From the NCBI GenBank assembly GCA_018434645.1, contig JAHDOX010000153.1, positions 1 through 7,830 on the forward strand: DNA of 7,830 nt, in the 5' to 3' direction. A program made the translations under genes and the position numbers. Positions 1-6,256 of this stretch are shown in pieces. Numbering within the stretch: the stretch's first letter is position 1; every line of letters starts with the position of its first letter. The notes beneath the pieces are model-generated. The model worked only from the letters and a program-made list of their open reading frames with translations, was not told the origin of the DNA and did not search any database. The DNA is from Synergistales bacterium. Its GTDB lineage: Bacteria > Synergistota > Synergistia > Synergistales > Thermovirgaceae.

Positions 1-867
1 ACCCTCGGCGAGATATTGACGGAAAAATCCGGGGTAATGAACCTGGGACTCGAAGGACTTTTGCTCGTCGGGGCGCTGACGGGGTTCTGGACGGCGTTTG
101 TTACAGGAAACCCCTATCTTGCCATCGCAGTCGCGTTCCTGGCCGGTGTAGCCCTTTCGGCCGTCCATGCCTTTCTGTGTGTAAGCCTGGGGGCCAACCA
201 GGTGGTAAGCGGCCTCGCCCTGACCATGTTCGGAACGGGCGTCAGCTCCCTTTTAGGACGGGGAATGGTGGGGGAGACCATCAAGGGGCTGGGCGTGGTC
301 CAGCTGCCCTTGCTCTCGCAGATACCGATTTTTGGAAAGGTGCTTTTCAGCCACGACATTCTCGTCTACCTGTCTTATATCCTGATCGCACTGATTGCCT
401 GGTTCCTGCAAGTTACGAGGGCCGGCCTCAACCTGAGGGCCGTCGGAGAGGATCCCCACGTGGTCGAGTCCGTCGGGGTGGACCCCGTTCGATTGCGGTA
501 CATCTACACCCTCATCGGAGGAGGGCTGGCCGCCGTCGGGGGTGCCTACCTTTCGGTGGTCTACACGAAGATGTGGGGGGACCAGATGAGTGCCGGTCGC
601 GGGTGGATTGCCGTTGCGCTCGTCATTTTCGCCGTGTGGCATCCCCTTCGCGCGGCTTTCGGAGCCTACCTTTTCGGCGGCGTGACCGCCTTGCAGCTAA
701 GGATACAGGCCGCCGGAACGAGCATTCCTGCCCCGTTGCTTCTGATGCTTCCTTACCTGTTTACCATCTTCGTGCTTTTCGTCATATCGGTGCGTAAGGG
801 CAAAGGGATTATTCTCGGGGCTCCCGCGGCGCTGGGCGTTCCCTACCAGCGGGAGGAACGGACCTGA
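1..867 (+). CDS. ABC transporter inner-membrane permease, nucleoside/simple-sugar (BMP/NupQ) type, 5'-truncated by window edge
   Basis: The reading frame is open from base 1 and stops with TGA at 865-867, giving 288 visible residues. Perhaps 15-25 N-terminal residues lie outside, since relatives run to about 300-320. The start resembles the family N-terminus (LGEIL, then SGVMNLGLEG). Several hydrophobic segments follow, at about residues 18-36, 40-65, 68-88, 122-142, 170-188, 202-238 and 245-266. The loop VGEDPHVVESVGVDP just before the GGGLAAVGGAYLS helix is typical of the BPD_transp_2 permease family (RbsC, YufQ/NupQ). Such proteins form one half of the membrane channel of an importer, working with a second permease, an ATPase and a BMP-type lipoprotein; in this family the ligand is often a purine nucleoside. 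The partners would lie to the left. The substrate is inferred, supported weakly by the adjacent gpt. The last 59 nt overlap the convergent gpt gene. Confidence 0.9.
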   Translation, partial: TLGEILTEKSGVMNLGLEGLLLVGALTGFWTAFVTGNPYLAIAVAFLAGVALSAVHAFLCVSLGANQVVSGLALTMFGTGVSSLLGRGMVGETIKGLGVVQLPLLSQIPIFGKVLFSHDILVYLSYILIALIAWFLQVTRAGLNLRAVGEDPHVVESVGVDPVRLRYIYTLIGGGLAAVGGAYLSVVYTKMWGDQMSAGRGWIAVALVIFAVWHPLRAAFGAYLFGGVTALQLRIQAAGTSIPAPLLLMLPYLFTIFVLFVISVRKGKGIILGAPAALGVPYQREERT

Positions 868-1348
868 TGGAAACGAGGGGTTGTATGTACTCGTACTGGG
901 GCTGGGAATCCCAGGGGAAAAGAATCCACGTGTCCTGGCTAACTTCGGTGATGTAGGTATCCACCTCAGGGCGGCCGTCGGGCTTGGCATATACCGTGGC
1001 GAAGTGGGCCCTGGGGAGCATTTCCCTGACGATGCGGGCGGTGCGGCCGGTATCGACCAGGTCGTCCACGATAAGCCAGTCGGAATCATCGCCCGCGACG
1101 TCCTTCAGGATTCGCGTTTTGCCCTGGGTACGGATGGTGTAGCTCGAAACGCAGACGGTATCCACGAAGTGAATGTCCAGCTCGCGTGCCACGATCGCAG
1201 CCGGCACCAACCCTCCCCTGGCTATGGCCACGATGCGTTTCCATTCCCCGATGTCGAGGAGCCTCCAGGCCAGGGCCCTGCAGTCCTGGTGCAGCTGGTC
1301 CCATGTGAGTGGGTATACTTTTCGGTAGCGCTCGTCGGATGAGTTCAT
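809..1348 (-). CDS. gpt: Xanthine/guanine phosphoribosyltransferase (Gpt type) with C-terminal extension
   Basis: This 179-residue cytosolic enzyme of purine salvage transfers phosphoribose from PRPP to xanthine or guanine (possibly hypoxanthine), giving XMP or GMP. It aligns by eye with E. coli Gpt along its length: LTWDQL (14-19), ARGGLVPA (43-50), DTVCVSSY (63-70), the PRPP-binding loop LIVDDLVDTGRTA (92-104), KPDGRPEVD (122-130) and QDTWILFPWD (138-147). The ATG at 1348 is chosen because GGGAGGA (1359-1353) sits 4 nt upstream and the homology begins just after it; an in-frame ATG at 1381 would add 11 residues and overlap cysS. E. coli Gpt has 152 residues. Here about 20 extra Arg/Pro-rich residues follow position 159, and they coincide with the 59-nt overlap with the permease gene. 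The gene lies 29 nt downstream of cysS and is probably transcribed with it. Confidence 0.93.
   Translation of the reverse strand: MNSSDERYRKVYPLTWDQLHQDCRALAWRLLDIGEWKRIVAIARGGLVPAAIVARELDIHFVDTVCVSSYTIRTQGKTRILKDVAGDDSDWLIVDDLVDTGRTARIVREMLPRAHFATVYAKPDGRPEVDTYITEVSQDTWILFPWDSQPQYEYIQPLVSIRSVPPAGRERPAPREPRE
821..855. repeat. GC-rich inverted repeat in the permease/gpt overlap
   Basis: CTCCCGC (821-827) and GCGGGAG (849-855) are perfect 7-bp arms. A competing inner pair, CGCTGG (830-835) with CCAGCG (846-851), could close a 10-nt loop. Neither strand has a T run after the arms, so this is not a standard intrinsic terminator. It is the only hairpin seen where the two converging transcripts would have to end. 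Confidence 0.4.
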
Positions 1349-1352
1349 CTTG

Positions 1353-1359
1353 TCCTCCC
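1353..1359 (-). promoter_or_regulatory. Ribosome binding site of gpt
   Basis: GGGAGGA on the minus strand ends 4 nt before the ATG at 1348. It lies in the 29-nt gap between the cysS stop and gpt, and it decides for this start over the in-frame ATG at 1381. Confidence 0.8.
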
Positions 1360-1377
1360 AGGCATCCAGATTTTGCG

Positions 1378-2817
1378 TCAAGCGTTATGGTGGGGCTTGA
1401 GAGCCCTTTTCCAGCGAGTCCCTTCGGGAGTGTCTTCGAGAATTATCCCCAAGGAAGCCAGCTCGTCTCTTATGGCGTCGGCTTTTGCAAAGTCCTTGCG
1501 TTTTCTCGCTGCGTTGCGCTCTTCTATGAGGACGAGGATCTTTTCCTCGCCAGGTCCGCCGGCCGCGGAATCACCCGGAGTGCCGATTATGCCCAGCACC
1601 TCGTCGGCGTAGCTGAGAAAATCCGTTGCCGCCTTGCGGAAACCCTCATGGATAACCCGTTCCTCGGCTATGGTCTGGTTAATTATACGGACCACCTCGA
1701 ACAGAAAGCCCATAGCTCCGGCTGTGTTGAAGTCGTCGCACAGGCTCTCGTCGAAACGCCTGCGCGCTGTTTCTATGGCTTGAACCTTTTCGTCCCGGTT
1801 TTGTTTTTCCTGTGTGGAATCCACCGGTGAATTGGCCAAGTCGTACCAGCAGTTTCGAAGCCTTTCAACACCGGCCTGGGCCTGGGAGAGGTTTTCAGGT
1901 GAAAAGTTTATGGGCGAGCGGTAGTGGGCGCTCAGCATAAAAAGACGTATCGCCAAGGGATGAAACTGTTCCCTCGCGTTTCGTGCCGTGAGGAAATTCC
2001 CGAGTGATTTGGACATTTTTTCCTCGTTGATCATGAGATAGCCGTTGTGTATCCAGTACCTCACGAAGGGTTTGCCTGTGGCCGTCTCCGCCTGGGCGAT
2101 TTCGTTCTCGTGGTGCGGGAAGATGAGGTCGCTTCCCCCGGCGTGGATATCAAGGGTATCCCCCAGGTATTTCATCGACATGGCGCTGCATTCTACGTGC
2201 CAGCCCGGACGCCCCTTTCCCCAGGGACTGTCCCAGGAGGGTTCGCCCGGTTTTTCAGCCTTCCAAAGGACGAAATCGAGGGGATGCCGCTTGAGGGGGT
2301 TGACCTCTACGCGCGCCCCGGACTGGAGGTCCTCCAGGGTCTGTCTGGAGAGCTTGCCGTAATCCTTGAAGCTCTGGACGTCGAAAAAGACGTCTTTCCC
2401 GGCTATGTAGGCGTGTCCACGTTCGAGGATACGTTCCACAAGGGATATTATTTCGGGTATATGTTCCGTAGCTTTCGGCGCTACCGTCGGACGCCTGATG
2501 CCAAGGGCGTCGGCGTCCTCGTAGTAGGCTTCTATGAACCGGTCCGCCAATTCACCGACGGAGATTCCGAGCTCTGCGGCGCGGTTGATCATCTTGTCGT
2601 CTATGTCAGTGAAATTCTGTACGTAGATTACCTCGAACCCCTTGTGCTCGAGAAACCTCCGGAGAGCGTCGAACACTATGAAGGGCCGGGCGTTCCCGAT
2701 GTGGAAATAGTCATATACTGTGGGTCCGCAGGTGTAAAACCCGACTCGGCCTTTTACGAGTGGTTCGAAGGGTTCTTTTTGCCGTTTCAGGTCGTTGTAA
2801 AGAAATATCTCGCTCAA
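1378..2817 (-). CDS. cysS: Cysteinyl-tRNA synthetase
   Basis: This class I aminoacyl-tRNA synthetase charges tRNA-Cys with cysteine in the cytosol. With the TTG start it has 479 residues, close to the E. coli enzyme (461). The HIGH signature appears as HIGN (39-42) and the KMSKS loop is exact (267-271). The zinc site that selects cysteine is present: Cys30 in CGPTVYD, Cys210 in WHVECSAM, and His235 and Glu239 in PHHENEIAQ. The Rossmann core is followed by a helical anticodon-stem region and a C-terminal domain ending near GIILEDTPEGTRW. The TTG at 2817 is preferred because GGAGGTG lies 6 nt upstream and the family N-terminus begins here (compare IFLYNDLKRQKEPF). An in-frame GTG at 2856 would add 13 residues and place the SD inside the gene. 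The gene is first in a probable cysS-gpt unit and divergent from uvrC. Confidence 0.97.
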   Translation of the reverse strand: MSEIFLYNDLKRQKEPFEPLVKGRVGFYTCGPTVYDYFHIGNARPFIVFDALRRFLEHKGFEVIYVQNFTDIDDKMINRAAELGISVGELADRFIEAYYEDADALGIRRPTVAPKATEHIPEIISLVERILERGHAYIAGKDVFFDVQSFKDYGKLSRQTLEDLQSGARVEVNPLKRHPLDFVLWKAEKPGEPSWDSPWGKGRPGWHVECSAMSMKYLGDTLDIHAGGSDLIFPHHENEIAQAETATGKPFVRYWIHNGYLMINEEKMSKSLGNFLTARNAREQFHPLAIRLFMLSAHYRSPINFSPENLSQAQAGVERLRNCWYDLANSPVDSTQEKQNRDEKVQAIETARRRFDESLCDDFNTAGAMGFLFEVVRIINQTIAEERVIHEGFRKAATDFLSYADEVLGIIGTPGDSAAGGPGEEKILVLIEERNAARKRKDFAKADAIRDELASLGIILEDTPEGTRWKRALKPHHNA

Positions 2818-2823
2818 AAGGGC

Positions 2824-2830
2824 CACCTCC
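2824..2830 (-). promoter_or_regulatory. Ribosome binding site deciding the cysS TTG start
   Basis: GGAGGTG on the minus strand ends 6 nt before TTG at 2817. No similarly strong site precedes the upstream in-frame GTG at 2856, so the TTG is the better supported start. Confidence 0.75.
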
Positions 2831-2846
2831 AGGTGGTGCTTGCCAA

Positions 2847-2866
2847 AGGATAACACAGGCTATCCT
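2847..2866. repeat. Short inverted repeat AGGATA-N8-TATCCT upstream of cysS
   Basis: Two perfect 6-bp arms (2847-2852 and 2861-2866) flank an 8-nt loop. The right arm overlaps the candidate cysS -10 box, so the element could be an operator. As RNA it would be a short A/U-containing hairpin in the cysS leader. There is no T run, so it is not an intrinsic terminator. A chance occurrence is quite possible. Confidence 0.35.
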
Positions 2867-2891
2867 ATACCAATCGTGGCGTTTTCCTCAA
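2864..2891 (-). promoter_or_regulatory. Candidate sigma70-type promoter for cysS-gpt
   Basis: On the minus strand TTGAGG (2891-2886, 4 of 6 matches to TTGACA) is followed after 16 nt by TATAGG (2869-2864, 4 of 6 matches to TATAAT). It is placed sensibly, about 45 nt before the TTG start. Both boxes are weak and were found by eye, so this is only a candidate. Confidence 0.3.
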
Positions 2892-2934
2892 CACCGGAGT
2901 CCTTTTTGAAAGCCCTTTTGTTTGCATGCCGGTT

Positions 2935-2963
2935 TTGCGAAAGAAGGTGCGAAAGACTAAACT
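2935..2963 (+). promoter_or_regulatory. Candidate sigma70-type promoter for the uvrC-rib genes
   Basis: TTGCGA (2935-2940) and TAAACT (2958-2963) each match 4 of 6 consensus positions and are separated by the ideal 17 nt. The pair lies about 50 nt before the uvrC GTG. The spacer is largely made of a 9-bp direct repeat, TGCGAAAGA at 2936-2944 and 2948-2956. No LexA or DinR box was recognised. Evidence is by eye only. Confidence 0.3.
2936..2956 (+). repeat. Tandem 9-bp direct repeat in the uvrC promoter region
   Basis: TGCGAAAGA occurs at 2936-2944 and again at 2948-2956, a 12-nt period with 3 nt (AGG) between the copies. It lies between the two boxes of the candidate uvrC promoter. It could be a regulator site or a slippage product; the function is unknown. 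Confidence 0.6.
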
Positions 2964-3014
2964 TGTCGTCAAAGACGCAAGGATGAACTACTTTTTCGGA
3001 AAGCGGGAATCGGC

Positions 3015-4493
3015 GTGTCCATAGACAACCTCAGGCAGAAGATAAATGAATTGCCCTCAAGACCCGGCGTATACCTTATGCACGATGGCCAGGGGAGGGT
3101 TCTTTACGTAGGAAAGGCCAGGTCTCTCAAAAAAAGGGTGCAGTCTTACCTTCGTCACAGGAATTACGCTTCGCCGCGCCTCAGGAAGCTCGTAAGCGAG
3201 GTGGAGGATATTTCCGTAATCCGTACCGAAAGCGACGCGGAAGCGTTCATAGTGGAGTCCAGGCTCATTAAACATTACCAGCCCTTTTACAATGTAGAGC
3301 TTAAGATGGGAGAAAGGTACCCCTATGTCAGGGTTACCGACGAACCCTTTCCGAGGCTGGTGGTTACGCGCCACAAGGAAAGCGACGGGAGCAGGTATAT
3401 AGGGCCTTTCGTTCACGTCGGGGAACTCAGGAGGATGTTGCGCCTCATTGAACGTTATATGCCCCTCAGGACTTGCACCGAACCTGGATCGTGGGGAAAA
3501 TGGAGGGAACGTCCCTGCGTGAGGTACAGCCTGGGTCGGTGTCTCGGGCCTTGCGCAGCCCTTTGCGATGCGGCGGAATACCGGCGGCGCGTCGCCGATG
3601 TGATTTTGCTGTTGCGGGGCCAGTCTGCCGAACTTACTTCGAGGCTCCGGGAACGCATGGACGAAGCCGCGGCCCGGCTTGCATTCGAGGAGGCGGCTCG
3701 CATAAGGGATACGATAAGGGCGATATGGAAGCTCTCCCGGCAGCGCGTATCGACGGCCCTGAGCGACGACGTGGACGAATCTACCTGGAAGGCCCTGCTG
3801 GAGATCCAGGAGGTTCTCGATCTCAGGGTGGTCCCCTGGAGGATAGACGGGTTCGACATTTCCCATCACAGCGGAAACGAAACCTACGGCTCCTGCGTTG
3901 TTTTCGAACAAGGGATAGCTAATCCCACGATGTACAGGCGGTTCAGGATAACTGCAGGAGACGGGCCCGACGATTTCCGGTCCATAAGGGAAACGGTGCG
4001 CCGGCGGTACAGCCACGTTTTAAGTGACGAAGGATCATTGCCCCAGCTCGTGTTGATTGACGGAGGACCCCAGCAGCTGAGGTTCGCCAGGGAAGCCCTG
4101 GAAGAAACAGGACTTGGCGAATTGGAGACGGTAGCCCTTGCGAAAAAAGAGGAGCTTCTTTTCCGCCCGGGCACGATGGAGCCCGTGAGGCTCGATGCCT
4201 CCAGCGAGGCTCTCAGACTTCTACAGAGGGTAAGGGACGAGGCCCACCGTTTCGCCCTGTCTGCTCACCGCGGCAGGCAAACGAAACGCCTGGCCAGGTC
4301 ATCCCTCGAAGATATTCCCGGTATAGGAAAGGTGAAGGCGGCGGAGCTTCTGGCCCGTTTCGGAAGCGTCCCGCGCATAGCCCAGTGCAGCGAGGATGAA
4401 CTTGCAGAAATAAAGGGCATCAACAAGACCCTTGCCGGCAAGATTCTGGCCCACCTGCGAGGTGAAATTTTTGACGACACGGAGAATGAATGA
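3015..4493 (+). CDS. uvrC: UvrABC excinuclease subunit C, short form lacking the segment between the UVR motif and the second nuclease core
   Basis: UvrC makes the 3' and 5' incisions around DNA lesions handed over by UvrA-UvrB in nucleotide excision repair. This protein has 492 residues, where E. coli UvrC has about 610. Visible parts, in order: the GIY-YIG nuclease (16-93, with GVYLM and VLYVGKA); a cysteine cluster C154, C168, C176 and C180, matching the reported iron-sulfur ligands of E. coli UvrC; a UVR motif that contacts UvrB (about 205-240, FEEAARIRDTI); the RNase H-like nuclease with D281 (GFDISH), D320 (GPDDF), D349 (LIDGG) and H411 (RDEAHRF); and tandem helix-hairpin-helix (429-481, IPGIGKVKAAELL). 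Only about 40 residues separate UVR from FDISH, against roughly 160 usually, which accounts for the whole length deficit. The frame is continuous. The GTG start has a weak SD (GGGA, 6 nt upstream). The 3' end overlaps ribD. Confidence 0.95.
   Translation: MSIDNLRQKINELPSRPGVYLMHDGQGRVLYVGKARSLKKRVQSYLRHRNYASPRLRKLVSEVEDISVIRTESDAEAFIVESRLIKHYQPFYNVELKMGERYPYVRVTDEPFPRLVVTRHKESDGSRYIGPFVHVGELRRMLRLIERYMPLRTCTEPGSWGKWRERPCVRYSLGRCLGPCAALCDAAEYRRRVADVILLLRGQSAELTSRLRERMDEAAARLAFEEAARIRDTIRAIWKLSRQRVSTALSDDVDESTWKALLEIQEVLDLRVVPWRIDGFDISHHSGNETYGSCVVFEQGIANPTMYRRFRITAGDGPDDFRSIRETVRRRYSHVLSDEGSLPQLVLIDGGPQQLRFAREALEETGLGELETVALAKKEELLFRPGTMEPVRLDASSEALRLLQRVRDEAHRFALSAHRGRQTKRLARSSLEDIPGIGKVKAAELLARFGSVPRIAQCSEDELAEIKGINKTLAGKILAHLRGEIFDDTENE
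4459..4473 (+). promoter_or_regulatory. Strong SD followed by an alternative TTG start for ribD, inside uvrC
   Basis: GAGGTG (4459-4464) is followed after 6 nt by TTG (4471-4473), in frame with ribD. It would give a protein 5 residues longer than the ATG at 4486, which itself has GGAG only 1 nt before it, too close for normal use. cysS shows that TTG starts occur here, so translation of ribD may begin at 4471. Confidence 0.5.
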
Positions 4494-5580
4494 AGCCAAA
4501 GACAGGTATTACATGTCTCTTGCGATCGACCTCGCCCGCAGGGGAACGGGTCGGACCGCACCGAATCCCAGGGTAGGATGCGTCATTGTGAAAGAGGGCC
4601 ATATCGCAGGGTGGGGTTTTCACAAAGCCTTCGGGCTGCCTCACGCGGAGGCGGAGGCTCTCCAAAGAGCCGGCGATGCCGCGAAAGGGTCCACGCTCTA
4701 CGTTAACCTCGAGCCCTGTTCGCATTACGGAAAGACGCCGCCATGTTCCGGTGCGATAATAGAGGCAGGGGTATCGCGGGTGGTTGCGGCCATGAAAGAT
4801 CCTGATCCGCGCGTAAGCGGTCGGGGCTTTCGCGCGCTGCGTGAAGCCGGAATCGATGTGGATGTCGGACCCTGTGCGGCGGAGGCCGCACAGGTCAACA
4901 GGGGGTTCATAAAACGGATGATAGAGGGACGCCCCTGGGTTACCCTTAAGGCCGCGATGACGCTAGACGGGCGAATTGCCGATGAAAGCGGATGGAGCAA
5001 GTGGATATCCAACGAGTGGAGCCGGAAACGTGCACATATACTCAGGACGGAGCATGACGCTGTTCTTGTTGGAATCGGGACGGTTGCATCGGATGACCCG
5101 AAACTGACCGTCAGGGAAGTTTCGGGTCATTCCCCCAGGGTGGTGCTGCTCGACCCGTCGCTGAAGGTTTCACCAGGAGCCAATATTTTTCGATACGGCA
5201 AGCCCCTGGTGATTGCCTCCTCCGGGGCGGATTCGCGTAAAGTTCGGGTACTGGAAAATGCCCCTGCCGGTGTTATATTGTTGCCATCCGAAAATGGTCG
5301 TCCGGGGCTTTCCGACGTCCTGACACGCCTGGGTGCCGAGGGAATCAACGACCTGCTCGTGGAGGGCGGATCGAAGGTTATGGGGTCGTTTCTTTCGGAA
5401 GGCCTTTTCGACGGTGTCTCGCTTTTTGTGTCGCCCAGGTTCATGGGTGAGGGCAAGCCCCTTTGCGGTAATGCCCGATGGTTGGCGCTGGAGAACGCAC
5501 CGGCTGTTTTTATAACAAAAAAGGCGTTGGTAGAAGGTGATTTGTGGATCGAGGGGACTGCGGTATGTTCACGGGATTGA
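4486..5580 (+). CDS. ribD: Bifunctional riboflavin biosynthesis deaminase/reductase
   Basis: RibD deaminates the pyrimidine ring formed after GTP cyclohydrolase II and then reduces the ribosyl side chain with NADPH, giving 5-amino-6-ribitylamino-uracil phosphate. From ATG 4486 it has 364 residues, the usual size. The N-terminal deaminase (about 5-145) shows PNPRVGCVIV (26-35) and the zinc site H53 and E55 (PHAEAEA) with C78 and C87 (LEPCSHYGKTPPC). The reductase half (about 148-360) shows LKAAMTLDGRIA, WISN, VGIGTVASDDPKLTVR and LLVEGGSKVMGSFL. Both activities therefore look intact. The ATG overlaps the uvrC end by 8 nt; a TTG at 4471 with a better SD is the alternative. The 3' end overlaps ribE by 16 nt. 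These overlaps suggest translational coupling within one transcript starting at or before uvrC. Confidence 0.96.
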   Translation: MNEAKDRYYMSLAIDLARRGTGRTAPNPRVGCVIVKEGHIAGWGFHKAFGLPHAEAEALQRAGDAAKGSTLYVNLEPCSHYGKTPPCSGAIIEAGVSRVVAAMKDPDPRVSGRGFRALREAGIDVDVGPCAAEAAQVNRGFIKRMIEGRPWVTLKAAMTLDGRIADESGWSKWISNEWSRKRAHILRTEHDAVLVGIGTVASDDPKLTVREVSGHSPRVVLLDPSLKVSPGANIFRYGKPLVIASSGADSRKVRVLENAPAGVILLPSENGRPGLSDVLTRLGAEGINDLLVEGGSKVMGSFLSEGLFDGVSLFVSPRFMGEGKPLCGNARWLALENAPAVFITKKALVEGDLWIEGTAVCSRD

Positions 5581-6230
5581 TAGAAGACACGGGCGTGCTT
5601 TACTCTGCTTTGAAAAAATCCGATGTGCTCTTTCTCGAAATAGGTGATACCAAATTGGCGCGCTTTCTCGGGAAAGGGGATTCCGTGTGTGTTTCGGGAG
5701 CCTGCCTTTCGGTTGTCGAAATACCGTCGGAAAACCGTTTTACCGCGGAACTTATGCCCGAAACGGCGAATAGGACGACGCTTGGAAAGCTTTCGCCGGG
5801 TGCCAGGGTGAATCTTGAAAGATCCCTGCCCGTTTCAGGAAGGTTCGAAGGTCACCTTGTGACCGGCCATGTAGACACGAAAGGCGTAATATCAGAAAAA
5901 CGGCAATTGGACAAGACGGCACTCCTGAAAGTGAAGATCGCCCCCGAATACCTCAGGTATATCGTGGAAAAAGGATCGATAGCCGTGGACGGCGTAAGCC
6001 TTACGGTGATTGATACCGGACCGGACTGGTTTTCGGTTGGAATCATTCCTGTAACGCTTTCTACGACGACTCTCGCTGAAAGGAAACGTCGGGACGAAGT
6101 CAATATAGAATGCGATATTTTGGCTAAATACCTGGAAAAACTAGTTTTGCCTCTGTTTGGCCCGGGAAAGACAAAAGAAAAGTCCGGCCTGACAAAGGAT
6201 GGCCTCAGGGAGATGGGCTGGGAAATCTAG
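5565..6230 (+). CDS. ribE: Riboflavin synthase, alpha subunit
   Basis: This enzyme dismutates two 6,7-dimethyl-8-ribityllumazine molecules into riboflavin and the ribitylamino-uracil precursor, the last step of the pathway. It has 221 residues, a normal length. The start is fixed by the canonical N-terminus MFTGLIEDTG and by GAGGGGA (5551-5557), 7 nt upstream of the ATG. Two lumazine-binding barrels are visible. The first (1 to about 95) carries GDSVCVSGACLSV, including the conserved Cys47. The second (about 97-200) carries GHLVTGHVD, GSIAVDGVSLTV and VNIECDILAKYLEKL. The tail SGLTKDGLREMGW resembles the C-terminus of many homologues, and trimers are usual in the family. The Bacillus name ribE is used; enteric bacteria call the same enzyme ribC or ribE. 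Confidence 0.96.
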   Translation: MFTGLIEDTGVLYSALKKSDVLFLEIGDTKLARFLGKGDSVCVSGACLSVVEIPSENRFTAELMPETANRTTLGKLSPGARVNLERSLPVSGRFEGHLVTGHVDTKGVISEKRQLDKTALLKVKIAPEYLRYIVEKGSIAVDGVSLTVIDTGPDWFSVGIIPVTLSTTTLAERKRRDEVNIECDILAKYLEKLVLPLFGPGKTKEKSGLTKDGLREMGWEI

Positions 6231-6256
6231 AAACGAATACCGGAAGGAGAAAAGGA

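Noticed and set aside
881..1342. Plus-strand frame of 153 codons across gpt
   Set aside because: It is antisense to gpt with its clear PRPP loop; no independent signal.
2047..2853. Open frame of 268 codons on the plus strand across cysS
   Set aside because: It lies entirely antisense to cysS, which has all the synthetase motifs; the translation has no recognisable family features, so it is a shadow.
2818..3014. Possible T-box, FMN riboswitch, tRNA or small RNA in the divergent region
   Set aside because: No conserved T-box motif, RFN segments or cloverleaf could be found, and the space is short.
2983..3024. 13-codon ATG frame ending just inside uvrC, a possible leader peptide
   Set aside because: The AGG before the ATG abuts it with no spacer, and the peptide has no run of regulatory codons; translational coupling cannot be supported.
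3057..4016. Open frame of 319 codons on the minus strand across uvrC
   Set aside because: It is antisense to a well-supported uvrC, Pro/Gly-rich and without motifs; a shadow of codon bias.
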